Counted from the first letter of the stretch, positions 17,935 to 27,251 are shown. The stretch is DNA of 64,000 bases from Exiguobacterium oxidotolerans JCM 12280 (GCF_000702625.1 NZ_JNIS01000001.1:372001-436000); one strand, 5' to 3'. Notes: generated by a model from the letters alone, not told the origin. Numbers and translations are program-made.

Positions 17935-18401
17935 TATTTTTCCTCCTTTGTTTTAATCTCCGTTAATTCATAGACGCTGACTTGCTTCCCGTTCGAAAGT
18001 TCCGCGATGACGTCAATTCCGTCTCGCTTGACGCTTATGACGTTCGCTGTCTCCTTGACCGTCGCGCCCGTCGCCGTTCCCGTCGCATCCTCAACCGTTC
18101 CATCTGTTTCGTAACTAACTGATTTCCCGATTAAATTACTGTATGTCAGCAAGGAATTCGCATGTTGATTCAAGACCATCGTGTCCATCCCTTTTCCAAT
18201 CGCTTGCATTTGTTCAAGGGAAGAAAATTGTGCCATCTGTGAGATGAACTCTTTATCTTCCATCGGTGCAGTCGGATCTTGATTCGATAACTGGGCAATC
18301 AAGATTTTCATGAACATGTCTTTGTCCATCGAATTATTCGGCACAGCTGTCGTTTTATCCGGCAACTGGTAGGACGATGCCGCATTAATGGAATCAGTCA
18401 T
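17934..18401 (-). CDS. flgD: Hook assembly scaffold FlgD
   Basis: Temporary cap that lets hook subunits polymerise. The 155-residue protein shows the N-terminal FlgD core with MDKDMFMKILIAQLSNQDPT (about 25-44) and the QMAQFSSLEQM segment (55-65); the C-terminal part is short, as in other Bacilli. It overlaps fliK by 8 bases and precedes flgE, giving the hook block fliK-flgD-flgE. Confidence 0.94.
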   Translation of the reverse strand: MTDSINAASSYQLPDKTTAVPNNSMDKDMFMKILIAQLSNQDPTAPMEDKEFISQMAQFSSLEQMQAIGKGMDTMVLNQHANSLLTYSNLIGKSVSYETDGTVEDATGTATGATVKETANVISVKRDGIDVIAELSNGKQVSVYELTEIKTKEEK

Positions 18402-19500
18402 CTTCTTCCTCCTCTAACTCCTCATCTTGAGGTTTCGGTTGTTCCTCTTGCGCTGTCTCTTGCCGCTCTTGTGGTGTCGATGTATCAAACTCTTTTACGG
18501 TCGAGGCCAGTAATCCCGTCTCGATTTTAACGAGCGGCGCTTGATGTTGCAGTGAACCTTGTAATTTACCTAGCTGTTGCTCAATCAGTTGTTTCGCCTG
18601 CTCGGTGCCCGCAAACAGTTTCACTGTCAACACGCCTTCTTTTCGCTCGAGTTGAACGACGACCTCACCTAGCTGTTCTGGGTATAAACGAATCGACATT
18701 CGTGTCGAACCGTCTGCTCCTTTTAAGAACGGAGCTTGCTGGAGTGCTGCTTCGATTCGTTTTGCCAATTGTTCATCGACATTACTTTGCGGAATGAGGG
18801 GAGGCATCGTAACGGTACGATCGTTTTTCACGAACAGCGTCGAAGAAAAGGCGAGCGGTAATGCTGTCCCTTCCGAATCAACTGTTCCTTTCAACGGCTC
18901 ACTACGCGTCAATCCTTCGCCTAACTTCATCGAAGCCGGTAAGGTTTGAGCCAGGGCGGCTTGTCGTGTCACTGGAAGAGCCGTCTGCACGACCCTTCCC
19001 GTCTTCACTTCACCTTCCCCTGTCTTGACAACTTTTCCGACGGGCGTATCCGCTACTGGTTGCAGTTGATCTGCTACCGGTTTCGTAACACCAAGAATCG
19101 ACGCGATTGTCGCCGTAATCAATTGACCGACCGACGCCGGTAACTGTTGTAACATCGCCGTCGCTTGTTCCGCATCTCCTTCTTGGATCGTTTTTACGAG
19201 TTGTACGAGCTCCGTCATTCCTTTTGAATCTTGTTCTAGTGCTTCTAGTTGCGGATGATCCAGTAAAAGCAAGGCTTGCTCGGGTTGTGCTGTGAGTATC
19301 TTCACCAACTGACCTTCATTTGATTGTGGCGTCGTCGTGCTAGAGACGACATTCGCAGGCAAAAGACTTGGTTCTGGCGTCGTGAACAGTTGTAGCAAAG
19401 AAGCAAAGCTCCCCATGCCTTCAGCCGAAGGAGCACTTTGGACGACTGATTTCGCCGTCCCTTTGACTGTTTGATTTTGTTGCACATCTGTCAAATTCAT
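18394..19500 (-). CDS. fliK: Flagellar hook-length control protein FliK
   Basis: Secreted ruler that measures the hook and signals FlhB to switch substrates. The 368-residue protein has a long, low-similarity, Gln/Leu/Thr-rich N-terminal part and the C-terminal hook-length domain (about 240-325), with the typical RLYPEQLGEVVVQLE segment. It ends with an acidic tail of Glu and Asp. Identification rests on the C-terminal domain and position after ylxF and before flgD. Confidence 0.9.
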   Translation of the reverse strand: MNLTDVQQNQTVKGTAKSVVQSAPSAEGMGSFASLLQLFTTPEPSLLPANVVSSTTTPQSNEGQLVKILTAQPEQALLLLDHPQLEALEQDSKGMTELVQLVKTIQEGDAEQATAMLQQLPASVGQLITATIASILGVTKPVADQLQPVADTPVGKVVKTGEGEVKTGRVVQTALPVTRQAALAQTLPASMKLGEGLTRSEPLKGTVDSEGTALPLAFSSTLFVKNDRTVTMPPLIPQSNVDEQLAKRIEAALQQAPFLKGADGSTRMSIRLYPEQLGEVVVQLERKEGVLTVKLFAGTEQAKQLIEQQLGKLQGSLQHQAPLVKIETGLLASTVKEFDTSTPQERQETAQEEQPKPQDEELEEEEDD

Positions 19501-19515
19501 CGTATTCGCTCACCT

Positions 19516-20034
19516 CTATTTCGTCGCAAGTAGTTGCGTCAATGCTGCAGCCTTTTTTGCATCCATCTTTGCGATGATGGCTGCTTGTTGTTCCGCATCG
19601 ATAGTCTCGATGATAGGAACGACCTCTGTCGGACTGAGTTCATTTAAGATTGTCGCTGCTTCTTTCGGCGACATCTCTGCATAAACATCGGTCACACTTG
19701 CCGTCTTGGTTGTCTTCTTGTCTTCCTCGGTTGTTTTATCCGGGGAAGGCGTTTGTTTTAATTGATCGCGCTCTGCGATTAATCGCGTAATCTCTTGTTC
19801 TTTCACTTTGAGTGTATCCGCTTGTTCCGTCGCTTCATTTCGCAATTTTTTAATTTCTTGATTCGCTATTTTTAATCGACTTTCTAAATCAGACGTTTCC
19901 TTACCAGGCGTTCCCTTCGTTTGTTTCGACGTTTCCTCTGTCGAAAACGGGAGTGCAAGCATCGGACGACCGTTAGCATAATTGAGCACGAGATAGGCTG
20001 TACCTAAGATTAAGATCAAGGGAATGATCAACAA
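19516..20034 (-). CDS. YlxF/MotE-like flagellar operon protein
   Basis: Membrane protein of the MotE/YlxF family with an N-terminal membrane helix, a coiled coil (about residues 45-95) and a C-terminal MgtE-N-like helical domain (about 118-172, MSPKEAATILNELSPTEV repeat). Its partner and role are not settled; MotE in other species helps stator assembly. The listed start is TTG, which has no good ribosome site. The frame stays open 13 codons further and reaches an ATA at 20073 that overlaps the fliJ stop as ATAA, just after GAGGGCGG. That longer form would give a normal basic start (SNSKSSKQW) before the helix and is more likely the real one. Confidence 0.82.
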   Translation of the reverse strand: MLIIPLILILGTAYLVLNYANGRPMLALPFSTEETSKQTKGTPGKETSDLESRLKIANQEIKKLRNEATEQADTLKVKEQEITRLIAERDQLKQTPSPDKTTEEDKKTTKTASVTDVYAEMSPKEAATILNELSPTEVVPIIETIDAEQQAAIIAKMDAKKAAALTQLLATK

Positions 20035-20069
20035 CGGTAAAATCCATTGTTTCGATGATTTTGAATTAC

Positions 20070-20504
20070 TTATGATGTCCGCCCTCTTCCAAACTGTAGC
20101 AGTGCCAGTTCATCTAATTGATTTTGTTCGAGTAGTGCATTGATTTGCCGTGCTTCTTCTAGTTGATTCGCCTGAAGACGCGTGAATTTCTTTTCCTCAA
20201 TCATCGCTTCTTTTAAATCGACTTGTGCGCGTTCATACTGATTTTTTGCTTGAGTGACATATAATTGTTGCCGTTCGATTTGCTGTTTGACGACGTCACG
20301 CGCACGTTCACGGTATTGAGAAGCGAGTAATTCGACGGTACCCATCTCATTTTGCGCCTTCAAAAACGTTTCGTAACGAACGAGCAAGTGATACAACTTT
20401 TCGACTTCAATCTCGTAGCGTTTCTTTTTTTCAGCCGTTTGTTTCGATACACGATCTTTCTCCGCCTCGGCTAAAGGAATGATTCGCTCATATATTGTTT
20501 TCAT
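20070..20504 (-). CDS. fliJ: Flagellar export chaperone FliJ
   Basis: Coiled-coil protein that activates the FliI ATPase and links it to FlhA. The 144 residues are almost entirely charged helix with heptad character (about 5-130), which is the hallmark of FliJ. It follows fliI by 12 bases with AAGGAGG upstream of the ATG. Sequence similarity in the family is weak, so position next to fliI carries much of the weight. Confidence 0.9.
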   Translation of the reverse strand: MKTIYERIIPLAEAEKDRVSKQTAEKKKRYEIEVEKLYHLLVRYETFLKAQNEMGTVELLASQYRERARDVVKQQIERQQLYVTQAKNQYERAQVDLKEAMIEEKKFTRLQANQLEEARQINALLEQNQLDELALLQFGRGRTS

Positions 20505-20516
20505 ACCTTTTCCTCC

Positions 20517-21830
20517 TTAGCGAATCGTCATGATTAAACGGTTCATGGCTTCTTCAAATTGACTTCCTTCTTCAACACGTTGCTTCAAAAAGCCGATTAA
20601 TTCTGGATATTTTTCAACGGCACGATCGATTTCAGGATTTGTCCCACTTTTATATGCACCGATATTGATCAAGTCTTCTGCATCTAAGTATGTCGAGAGC
20701 AATTGCCGAAAGACGATCGCACTGTCTTTATGTTCCGTCGATGTGATTTGATTCATAACCCGGCTAATCGAACGTAAAACATGAATCGCCGGATACTGCC
20801 CTTTGTTCGCCAAACTTCGATCAAGGACAAAGTGACCATCTAAAATCCCGCGGACTGCATCCGCAATCGGTTCGTTCATGTCGTCTCCATCGACGAGTAC
20901 GGTATAAAAAGCTGTAATCGACCCGGCTGTCGTCTTTCCGCTTCGTTCAAGTAACTGAGGCAGTAGAGCGAATACACTCGGCGTGTAACCTTTTGAAGCA
21001 GGCGGTTCTCCCGTCGCTAGACCGATTTCACGTTGCGCCATCGCGAACCGCGTAACGGAGTCCATCATCAAGACGACGTTCTTACCTTGATCCCGAAAGT
21101 ATTCTGCGATTGCTGTCGCCGTATAGGCTCCTTTTAAACGGACAAGCGGTGGTTGGTCACTCGTCGCGACGACGATGATGGAACGCTTTATTCCTTCTTC
21201 GCCCAACTCCGCTTCGATGAACTCTTTCACTTCCCGCCCTCGCTCTCCAATCAAGGCGATCACATTGATGTCAGCAGTCGAACGTTTTGCAATCATTCCG
21301 AGCAGTGTTGATTTCCCGACACCAGACCCGGCAAACAAACCGACGCGTTGCCCTTGACCGACTGTCAGCAGACCATCAATGGCGCGAATACCTGTTGACA
21401 ACACTTCATTGATACGTGGTCGTTCAAGTGGACTCGGTGGTTTTCGCACGATTGATGTTGTCCGGAGATGAGTCAACTCCTCACCATCAAGTGCTCGACC
21501 TAATCCATCTAACACTTTCCCGATCAGCTCCTCACCGACGGGTACGTGAAGTGGTTTTCCTGTTGCGATGACGATTGATCCTGGTGCAATTGCTGTCGTT
21601 TCACCGTAAGGCATCAATAAGACGTGACCTTCTCGGAAGCCGACAACCTCTGCTTCGATTTCTTGACCTCGATGCAGTTGAATCAAACACCGTTCCCCGA
21701 TTGCGACTGCCGTCGGTCCTCGTGATTCAATCATTAAACCGATTACTTGCACGACTTTACCGGAATGTCGGACTAAATCTTCCGTCCGAATATCTCGAAC
21801 GGCCGCTTGCAATTGCTTCACCTTATACAT
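20517..21830 (-). CDS. fliI: Flagellum-specific ATPase FliI
   Basis: F1-beta-like ATPase of the flagellar type III export system. The 437-residue protein has Walker A AGSGVGKS (167-174), the catalytic GERGREV segment (about 195-201) and Walker B NVVLMMDSVTRFA (about 250-262). It overlaps fliH by 8 bases. Its partners FliH and FliJ flank it. Complete and regular. Confidence 0.97.
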   Translation of the reverse strand: MYKVKQLQAAVRDIRTEDLVRHSGKVVQVIGLMIESRGPTAVAIGERCLIQLHRGQEIEAEVVGFREGHVLLMPYGETTAIAPGSIVIATGKPLHVPVGEELIGKVLDGLGRALDGEELTHLRTTSIVRKPPSPLERPRINEVLSTGIRAIDGLLTVGQGQRVGLFAGSGVGKSTLLGMIAKRSTADINVIALIGERGREVKEFIEAELGEEGIKRSIIVVATSDQPPLVRLKGAYTATAIAEYFRDQGKNVVLMMDSVTRFAMAQREIGLATGEPPASKGYTPSVFALLPQLLERSGKTTAGSITAFYTVLVDGDDMNEPIADAVRGILDGHFVLDRSLANKGQYPAIHVLRSISRVMNQITSTEHKDSAIVFRQLLSTYLDAEDLINIGAYKSGTNPEIDRAVEKYPELIGFLKQRVEEGSQFEEAMNRLIMTIR

Positions 21831-22548
21831 CTTGTAGCACCTCAGTCACCTGGTTAATCAACGCCTCATAACTAGAAGTAAGCCCGCCCGTAATCGCTCC
21901 ATTTTCTGAATCGATACGGAAATCGCGTGGCGCGAGTTCTGGATCAATTCGTAAGCTGATTGTCGCAGCACCACCTAATATCGTATGTAGACGTTCATCC
22001 AGTAATACAACCCGTTCAAAATCTTCTGCAGACGTGTAAACAATGATTTTTTCACGGTCACGGAACTGGATAATCAATTGGTGAATCGATTGATAGAGTG
22101 CTTCCTCATCTGTATCATGTAATTTTTCTAAAAAATGATGGGTCACTTGCAGTGACAATGCACACAACTCATCTTCCATCGCTAACAAGCGGTCCGTCTG
22201 CATCTGCTCAAGACGCATTGCAAATTGATTCGTCTCCTCGAGTTTTCGTGCATAGGCGTCCAGTCCATCTTGCTGCCCTCGCTCATAACCCGCTTGATAG
22301 CCTTGCTCCTTCGCTTCCTGTAAAGCCATTTCACGTTCCTGTTCGAAAGCCTGCCGACGCGCTTCTTCTTGTTGACGCATCAGCTGAAGTTGCTCGTCGA
22401 GCTCATTTTGACCTTTTGCCATCAACGCCTCATAAGAAATACTCGGCTCGGCATCCCGTTCGATTGCTCGCTCTTCTTGATGAAGAATTGTCCGTTGATG
22501 ACCTTCGATGACAATTTGTCGTTTAATGACGTTAGACAACGATATCAT
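21823..22548 (-). CDS. fliH: Flagellar assembly protein FliH
   Basis: Regulator that binds FliI and tethers it to the switch complex. The 241-residue protein has a Glu/Gln-rich coiled coil (about 40-115) with a short Gly/Ala-spaced run (AGYERGQQDG) and a C-terminal helical domain that resembles ATP synthase stator parts. The start ATG lies 17 bases inside the end of fliG, preceded by GGTGG. Name rests on coiled-coil type and place between fliG and fliI. Confidence 0.9.
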   Translation of the reverse strand: MISLSNVIKRQIVIEGHQRTILHQEERAIERDAEPSISYEALMAKGQNELDEQLQLMRQQEEARRQAFEQEREMALQEAKEQGYQAGYERGQQDGLDAYARKLEETNQFAMRLEQMQTDRLLAMEDELCALSLQVTHHFLEKLHDTDEEALYQSIHQLIIQFRDREKIIVYTSAEDFERVVLLDERLHTILGGAATISLRIDPELAPRDFRIDSENGAITGGLTSSYEALINQVTEVLQDV

Positions 22549-23539
22549 CTCCTCCACCACGTGCGACGACGATTTCACCCATATCCTCTAGGCGACGAAT
22601 GATTCCGACGATTCGACTTTGCGCTTCTTCGACATCGCGCAATCTGACGGGTCCCATGAACTCCATATCTTCTTTGAACGATTCGACCATTCGCTGAGAC
22701 ATGTTTCGGTACACCATTTCTTTGACATCGTCCGAAGAGACTTTAAGCGCAAGCAACAAATCTTCGTTTGAAACTTCGCGGATGATTCGTTGGATTGCTC
22801 GTGCATCGAGTGTGACAATATCTTCGAAGACAAACATCCGTTTTTTGATTTCTTCGGCGAGTTCCGGATCCTGAATTTCGAGCGTATCGAGGATTGTCCG
22901 TTCCGTCGTCCGATCGACACCGTTCAATACTTGAACGACTGCCTCGATACCACCAGACTGCGCATAATCTTGCATACCGGCTTGAGATAAGTTCCGCTCA
23001 AGAATCTGTTCGACTTCGCTGATGATCTCCGGGTTCATTCGGTCCATCGTTGCAATTCGTCGTGCTACATCCGATTGCGCCTCAGCTGGAAGCTCCGAAA
23101 GAATCTGACCGGACTTTCCCGGGTCGAGATGTGCCAAGACGAGTGCAATCGTCTGGGGATGTTCGTTTTGAATGAAGTTCAATAATTGCTTCGGATCTGC
23201 TTTACGGGCAAACTCGAACGGTCGGACTTGCAAGGTCGAAGTTAATCGATGAATCAATTCCATCGCTTTTTCTTCACCTAATGCTTTTTCAAGCACATTT
23301 TTCGCAAAGCCGATACCACCTTGCGTAATGTAGTTTTGCGCCGTTGCCAACTCATGAAATTCTTCGAGTACTTCTAGTTTTTCTTCAGGATCAATTCGTT
23401 TCATGCTCGAAATTTGGAGTGTCAACCATTCCATTTCTTCTTCAGTCAAATGTTTGTAGACGTTCGCCGCCACTTCTGGACCTAACGAAATCATCAAAAT
23501 CGCTGCTTTCTCACGACTATTCATATCTAGTTTTTTCAT
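22532..23539 (-). CDS. fliG: Flagellar motor switch protein FliG
   Basis: Torque-bearing switch protein that meets the stator. The 335-residue protein has the N-terminal FliF-binding domain, the middle domain with the EHPQ motif at 126-129 and the C-terminal domain with the charged helix (residues about 270-315, including SNEDLLLALK and DDVKEMVYRNMS). It lies 4 bases after fliF. Complete. Confidence 0.97.
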   Translation of the reverse strand: MKKLDMNSREKAAILMISLGPEVAANVYKHLTEEEMEWLTLQISSMKRIDPEEKLEVLEEFHELATAQNYITQGGIGFAKNVLEKALGEEKAMELIHRLTSTLQVRPFEFARKADPKQLLNFIQNEHPQTIALVLAHLDPGKSGQILSELPAEAQSDVARRIATMDRMNPEIISEVEQILERNLSQAGMQDYAQSGGIEAVVQVLNGVDRTTERTILDTLEIQDPELAEEIKKRMFVFEDIVTLDARAIQRIIREVSNEDLLLALKVSSDDVKEMVYRNMSQRMVESFKEDMEFMGPVRLRDVEEAQSRIVGIIRRLEDMGEIVVARGGGDDIVV

Positions 23540-23543
23540 CTCA

Positions 23544-25112
23544 TCAATCCTCCGCTAACCATGTGCGTAATAACTTCGCAAATTCATCTGGATTTGAGGA
23601 TGCTAATTTTTCAAGCTGTTTCCGTTTGACTGCTCCGCCACTCGTATCTTCTGTCGATAGTTCTGGAATCTCAGTTTCGATTGGTGTCCATTCTTCTAAT
23701 TCTTCGACTTCCGTCGTACGACGTCGTCGCATCATCATGAAGATAGCGCCGATGACGATCAGTGCCGCTGCACCAAGCGCGAACCAAACCCACATCGGCG
23801 TGACTGCAGTCGTCGCTTTTGGTGTTGGTGTTTCAGCGAACGGTCGGGACATGACGACAACCTTGTTCGTCAATTCGGCATCCGTCAACGTCGCTTTTGC
23901 ATCCGTTTTCGTGATAGACGTCCGAATAATCGAGTAGAGCATCGTTTGAAGGTCCGTTTGAAGTTGCGGATCGATTTGAGCTTGACCTTTTGGTGGTTCA
24001 ACGATGACTTGAATACCTAAATCACGTATTTCATAAGGTGCTCCCGTAATCTGTTTCGTAATCCGGTTTACTTCATAATTGATGATATCGTGCGTTTTCT
24101 CACTCGTATCACCTGTCGTTCCTGTACCGGCCGGGAAGTTGATGGTCTCATTTTCACCAGTACCAGCTGTTCCTTCATTCGCTGCACCCGTGTAGGCTTC
24201 GGCAACCTTTTCTGCCGAAGTTACAATCCCCTCGATTTTATCAGGGTCAACGGGTTCGACTAGTTTTTGTTCTTCTTGGCGCTGTGTGACATCGACGTCT
24301 GCCGTGACTGACACGAGCGCTTTTTGTGGTCCGAGAACGACGGATAACATTTGTTGAATTTGTTTTCGTAAATCATTTTCCGTTGTTTTCTTTAATTGCA
24401 TCGGATCTGCGCCCCCAGCCGTCTGTGTTCCCTGGCCCGGTTCGTAGTACGTAAAGTACTGATCCATGATTGTAATATTTTCTTCTTTCAAATTAGGAAT
24501 ACTTTTTGCGATTAGGTGGTAAAGACCTTGTACAGTCTGTTGATTTAAATCACTCCCAGCGCTTGACGTTAACACAACCGATACGGTTGACGTCTCTTCG
24601 GCGTCTGATAAAAAGACGCTTTTTTCAGGAAGTGTAATCATTACCTTCGCTGCATCAATCCCGTTTACTTGCGTAATCAAGTTCTCAAGTTCAGTCTGCA
24701 TCGTATCGCGCTCTAAAATATTCATTTCCTTGTCAGTAGTACCAAACCCGGCATTTTCACTGAAGAATGAATAATCGATTTGACCGGATTTCGGTATGCC
24801 AGCAGTAGCCAACTCTACTTTCAAATTTTCCGCATTCGCCTCCGGCACAAGAATCGTCACTCCGTCTGAAGCTGTCACAACTTCCGAACGAACGCCATCT
24901 TCATTTAACTTTTCAGTGACTTGTCCAGCCTCTTGCGGTGATAGTTTTGAATACAATGGCGTCATTGTCGGTGTCGACAACCAAATGATGGCAGCAATAA
25001 GAGCTGATAAAATGATTAAGGTAATACCGATGATGGTCGCTTTTTTTGCGAGTGACCATTCGTTCCATGTCGTGTTGATTGCGCTAAAACGCGCCTTTAG
25101 CCGTTCGTTCAT
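23544..25112 (-). CDS. fliF: Flagellar MS-ring protein FliF
   Basis: Forms the inner-membrane ring on which the basal body is built. The 522-residue protein has two membrane helices (about 27-47 and 440-462) flanking a large outside part with ring-building motifs (VMITLPEKSVF near 160) and a C-terminal FliG-binding tail (about 500-522, DEFAKLLRTWLAED). The ATG used has GGGAG 7 bases upstream; a TTG one codon earlier is less likely. Confidence 0.96.
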   Translation of the reverse strand: MNERLKARFSAINTTWNEWSLAKKATIIGITLIILSALIAAIIWLSTPTMTPLYSKLSPQEAGQVTEKLNEDGVRSEVVTASDGVTILVPEANAENLKVELATAGIPKSGQIDYSFFSENAGFGTTDKEMNILERDTMQTELENLITQVNGIDAAKVMITLPEKSVFLSDAEETSTVSVVLTSSAGSDLNQQTVQGLYHLIAKSIPNLKEENITIMDQYFTYYEPGQGTQTAGGADPMQLKKTTENDLRKQIQQMLSVVLGPQKALVSVTADVDVTQRQEEQKLVEPVDPDKIEGIVTSAEKVAEAYTGAANEGTAGTGENETINFPAGTGTTGDTSEKTHDIINYEVNRITKQITGAPYEIRDLGIQVIVEPPKGQAQIDPQLQTDLQTMLYSIIRTSITKTDAKATLTDAELTNKVVVMSRPFAETPTPKATTAVTPMWVWFALGAAALIVIGAIFMMMRRRRTTEVEELEEWTPIETEIPELSTEDTSGGAVKRKQLEKLASSNPDEFAKLLRTWLAED

Positions 25113-25140
25113 CAAACATCTCCCACGCTTTCCTTAGCAG

Positions 25141-25431
25141 TCACAGTTGCATACGCATCATTTCTTGGTATGCCTCAATCCCTTTATTCCGGACTTCAAT
25201 GGCGAGTTGCATAGAAAGCGATGCTTCTTCTGTTTTAATCATGATGTTATGTAGATCCGTTGTCTTCCCTGTCGCAAGGTCCACACGTGCTTGTGAGGAT
25301 GCTTGTTGCGCGTCGTTCAAGCCATTAATAGCTCGGCTTAGTACATCGCTAAAATCTCCTGGGGACGCCTTAGCGACCGATTGTGATGGTAAGATCATTT
25401 GTTGCATCCCTTGAATAGGTTGAATTGCCAT
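25141..25431 (-). CDS. fliE: Flagellar hook-basal body complex protein FliE
   Basis: Junction protein between MS ring and rod, first flagellar export substrate. The 96 residues match the family: variable start, then conserved helices with FSDVLSRAINGLNDAQ near 27-42 and the C-terminal LAIEVRNKGIEAYQEMMRMQL-type block split across the last 21 residues. GAGGAG precedes the ATG. Lies between flgC and fliF. Confidence 0.94.
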   Translation of the reverse strand: MAIQPIQGMQQMILPSQSVAKASPGDFSDVLSRAINGLNDAQQASSQARVDLATGKTTDLHNIMIKTEEASLSMQLAIEVRNKGIEAYQEMMRMQL

Positions 25432-25446
25432 GATGTCATCTCCTCG

Positions 25447-25845
25447 TTATTTACCGATTTCCATCGCTTTTACTAACATCGCCTTTGTCGCATTCAGCGC
25501 CGTGACGTTTGCTTCATACGAGCGGGTCGCTCCCATCATATCGACCATTTCCTTCAATAAATCCACGTTCGGCATTTTTACATAGCCAAGTTCGTCTGCA
25601 TCTGGGTGGTTTGGATTGTACTCTAATTTAAACGGCTCTTGATCCTTCCGGATTTCACTGACTGTGACGCCGTTACCTGTTTCTTTTAATACGGCTAATT
25701 TTCGTGCATACGGTTGCCATTCTCCATTCACGAGTTCGCCTCGTGTCGTTTGAGCATTGGCGATGTTTGCTGATACCGTATCGAGTCGGAGCCGCTGCGC
25801 TGTTAATCCTGTAGCGGATGTATGAAATCCTGAGAACATCGTCAT
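25447..25845 (-). CDS. flgC: Flagellar basal-body rod protein FlgC
   Basis: Proximal rod subunit, 132 residues. N-terminal rod signature GFHTSATGLTAQRLRLD with SANIAN at about 27-32, and a C-terminal rod block MMGATRSYEANVTALNATK (about 105-123). It follows flgB by 2 bases. Complete and of normal length. Confidence 0.95.
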   Translation of the reverse strand: MTMFSGFHTSATGLTAQRLRLDTVSANIANAQTTRGELVNGEWQPYARKLAVLKETGNGVTVSEIRKDQEPFKLEYNPNHPDADELGYVKMPNVDLLKEMVDMMGATRSYEANVTALNATKAMLVKAMEIGK

Positions 25846-25847
25846 CT

Positions 25848-26210
25848 TTATCGCCCTCCTCGAATAACAGATTGAATGCCAGAGAATTTACGATTCAATT
25901 GTTCGACTAGCACTTCATATTCAATTTGATTTCGTGATAATTCAGACATCTCAAGGTCAATATCGACGCCATTTCCATCATTTCGCATCGATGTGCTTTG
26001 TTCGACGACCGTTCCTGAAGTATTAATCGTCGTATGTCGTTGTAAACTCATTTTCATCTCTGAATTCAATACATCACCAAAAACGAGGCGTTTTGCTTTG
26101 TATCCGGGTGTATCCACATTCGCAATATTCGTTGAAATTACTTTTTGAGCTGCAACCGTCCGATCGACGGCTTGTGTCATGAGTGAATAATCTGAGCCTA
26201 ACCAATTCAT
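25848..26210 (-). CDS. flgB: Flagellar basal-body rod protein FlgB
   Basis: Proximal rod subunit, 120 residues, first gene of the fla/che operon. It has the rod-family STNIANVDTPGYKAK block (about 28-42) and a C-terminal helix with NQIEYEVLVEQLNRKF. GGAGG lies 7 bases ahead of the ATG. The 245-base gap upstream, between this gene and codY, holds the operon's control region. Confidence 0.95.
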   Translation of the reverse strand: MNWLGSDYSLMTQAVDRTVAAQKVISTNIANVDTPGYKAKRLVFGDVLNSEMKMSLQRHTTINTSGTVVEQSTSMRNDGNGVDIDLEMSELSRNQIEYEVLVEQLNRKFSGIQSVIRGGR

Positions 26211-26232
26211 CCCTTAACCTCCACTTGATTTT

Positions 26233-26328
26233 ATATCGAGTATTTAGTTTTTTTCGTAATTTTTAGTAACACTTCTGAAATAATTGAAACAAATAAGTCA
26301 ATGTATGGAAAGAAGTTTTTTGAAAATC
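26233..26328 (-). promoter_or_regulatory. Control region of the fla/che operon with CodY-box-like site
   Basis: AT-rich region ahead of flgB. A 15-base segment at 26314-26328 matches the CodY box AATTTTCWGAAAATT at 12 of 15 positions. Nearer the gene are a -35 like TTGTTT (26287-26292), 18-base spacer and an extended -10 TGTTACTAA (TACTAA at 26263-26268), and a partial SigD-type -10, CTCGATAT (26233-26240), without a convincing TAAA partner. None of the promoter matches is strong. Confidence 0.4.
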
Positions 26329-26395
26329 AGGGTAATGAGATGTTAATTTCATGTTTTTTATTACCTTTTCTTATAAAAATGATAAATAATGCCTA

Positions 26396-26433
26396 TATAA
26401 GAAAAGAAGACCTAGTATTTACTAGGTCTTCTT
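26396..26433 (-). terminator. Intrinsic terminator of codY
   Basis: A 13-bp perfect stem (AAGAAGACCTAGT/ACTAGGTCTTCTT) with ATTT loop sits 23 bases after the codY stop and is followed on the minus strand by TTTCTTAT. It separates codY from the flagellar operon. Confidence 0.92.
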
Positions 26434-26455
26434 GATTGATTCCAGTTTTCGTTGT

Positions 26456-27235
26456 CTAGTTTGATTTAATCCGTTCTAATTCATAAAGGAAATTATCGTT
26501 TAAGATTTTGATATACGTCCCTTTCATACCGAGTGAACGCGATTCGATGACACCCGCACTTTCAAGCTTGCGCAGTGCATTGACGATGACGGAACGTGTA
26601 ATCCCGACACGGTCTGCGATTTTTGATGCGACGAGTAATCCTTCATTGCCGTCGAGTTCTTCAAAAATATGCTCGATTGCTTCAAGCTCTGAATACGATA
26701 ACGAGTTGATTGCCATTTGGACGACAGCTTTTTTACGTGCTTTATCCTCAGCTTCATGTGCCTTCTCTCGAAGAATCTCCATACCGACAACCGTCGCTCC
26801 ATATTCAGCTAGGACGAGATCTTCTTCGTCGAAATCATCGACCATTCGTCCGAGGACGAGTGTCCCTAAGCGTTCGCCGCCTCCGATGATTGGAACAATT
26901 GTTGTTTTAGATGATTCGAACGTATCACGATTATCAATCGGGAATGCCGTATGTTCACTATCAATCGTAATATTCGCTGTCGTTTCCATGACGTTAAATA
27001 AACGTTTTGTGTAGTCTTCTGGGAATTGACGTTCTTCGAGGAATCCACGAATTCGCGCATTCTCAATTTGTTGCTTGATGGCAATACCGAGTAATTTCCC
27101 ACGGCGGCTAACGATGAATGTATTCGACTCCATGACTTCACTTAACCGTTCCGCCATAATTTTAAAGTCTACATGTGTACTAGCTTCCTGTTGTAACATC
27201 GTATTAAGCTTTCGTGTCTTTGCCAATAAATTCAT
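26456..27235 (-). CDS. codY: GTP- and branched-chain amino acid-sensing repressor CodY
   Basis: Global regulator that binds DNA when GTP and isoleucine/valine/leucine are plentiful and represses starvation genes. The 259-residue protein has the N-terminal GAF ligand domain (1-155) and a C-terminal winged helix with [20 protein letters not shown] (about 203-222). GGAGGAAG lies ahead of the ATG, 16 bases after the hslU stop. It is the last gene of xerC-hslV-hslU-codY. A CodY-like box lies just downstream in front of flgB. Confidence 0.97.
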   Translation of the reverse strand: MNLLAKTRKLNTMLQQEASTHVDFKIMAERLSEVMESNTFIVSRRGKLLGIAIKQQIENARIRGFLEERQFPEDYTKRLFNVMETTANITIDSEHTAFPIDNRDTFESSKTTIVPIIGGGERLGTLVLGRMVDDFDEEDLVLAEYGATVVGMEILREKAHEAEDKARKKAVVQMAINSLSYSELEAIEHIFEELDGNEGLLVASKIADRVGITRSVIVNALRKLESAGVIESRSLGMKGTYIKILNDNFLYELERIKSN

Positions 27236-27251
27236 GATTTTCTTCCTCCAC

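Noticed and set aside
23344-23937. 197-codon plus-strand frame across the fliG/fliF junction
   Set aside because: Antisense to two conserved flagellar genes and Ser/Val-rich without known motif.
26281-26301. TTGACT as -35 of the flgB promoter
   Set aside because: A good -35 but no -10-like sequence 16-18 bases downstream (TCAGAA), so it was not used as the main call.
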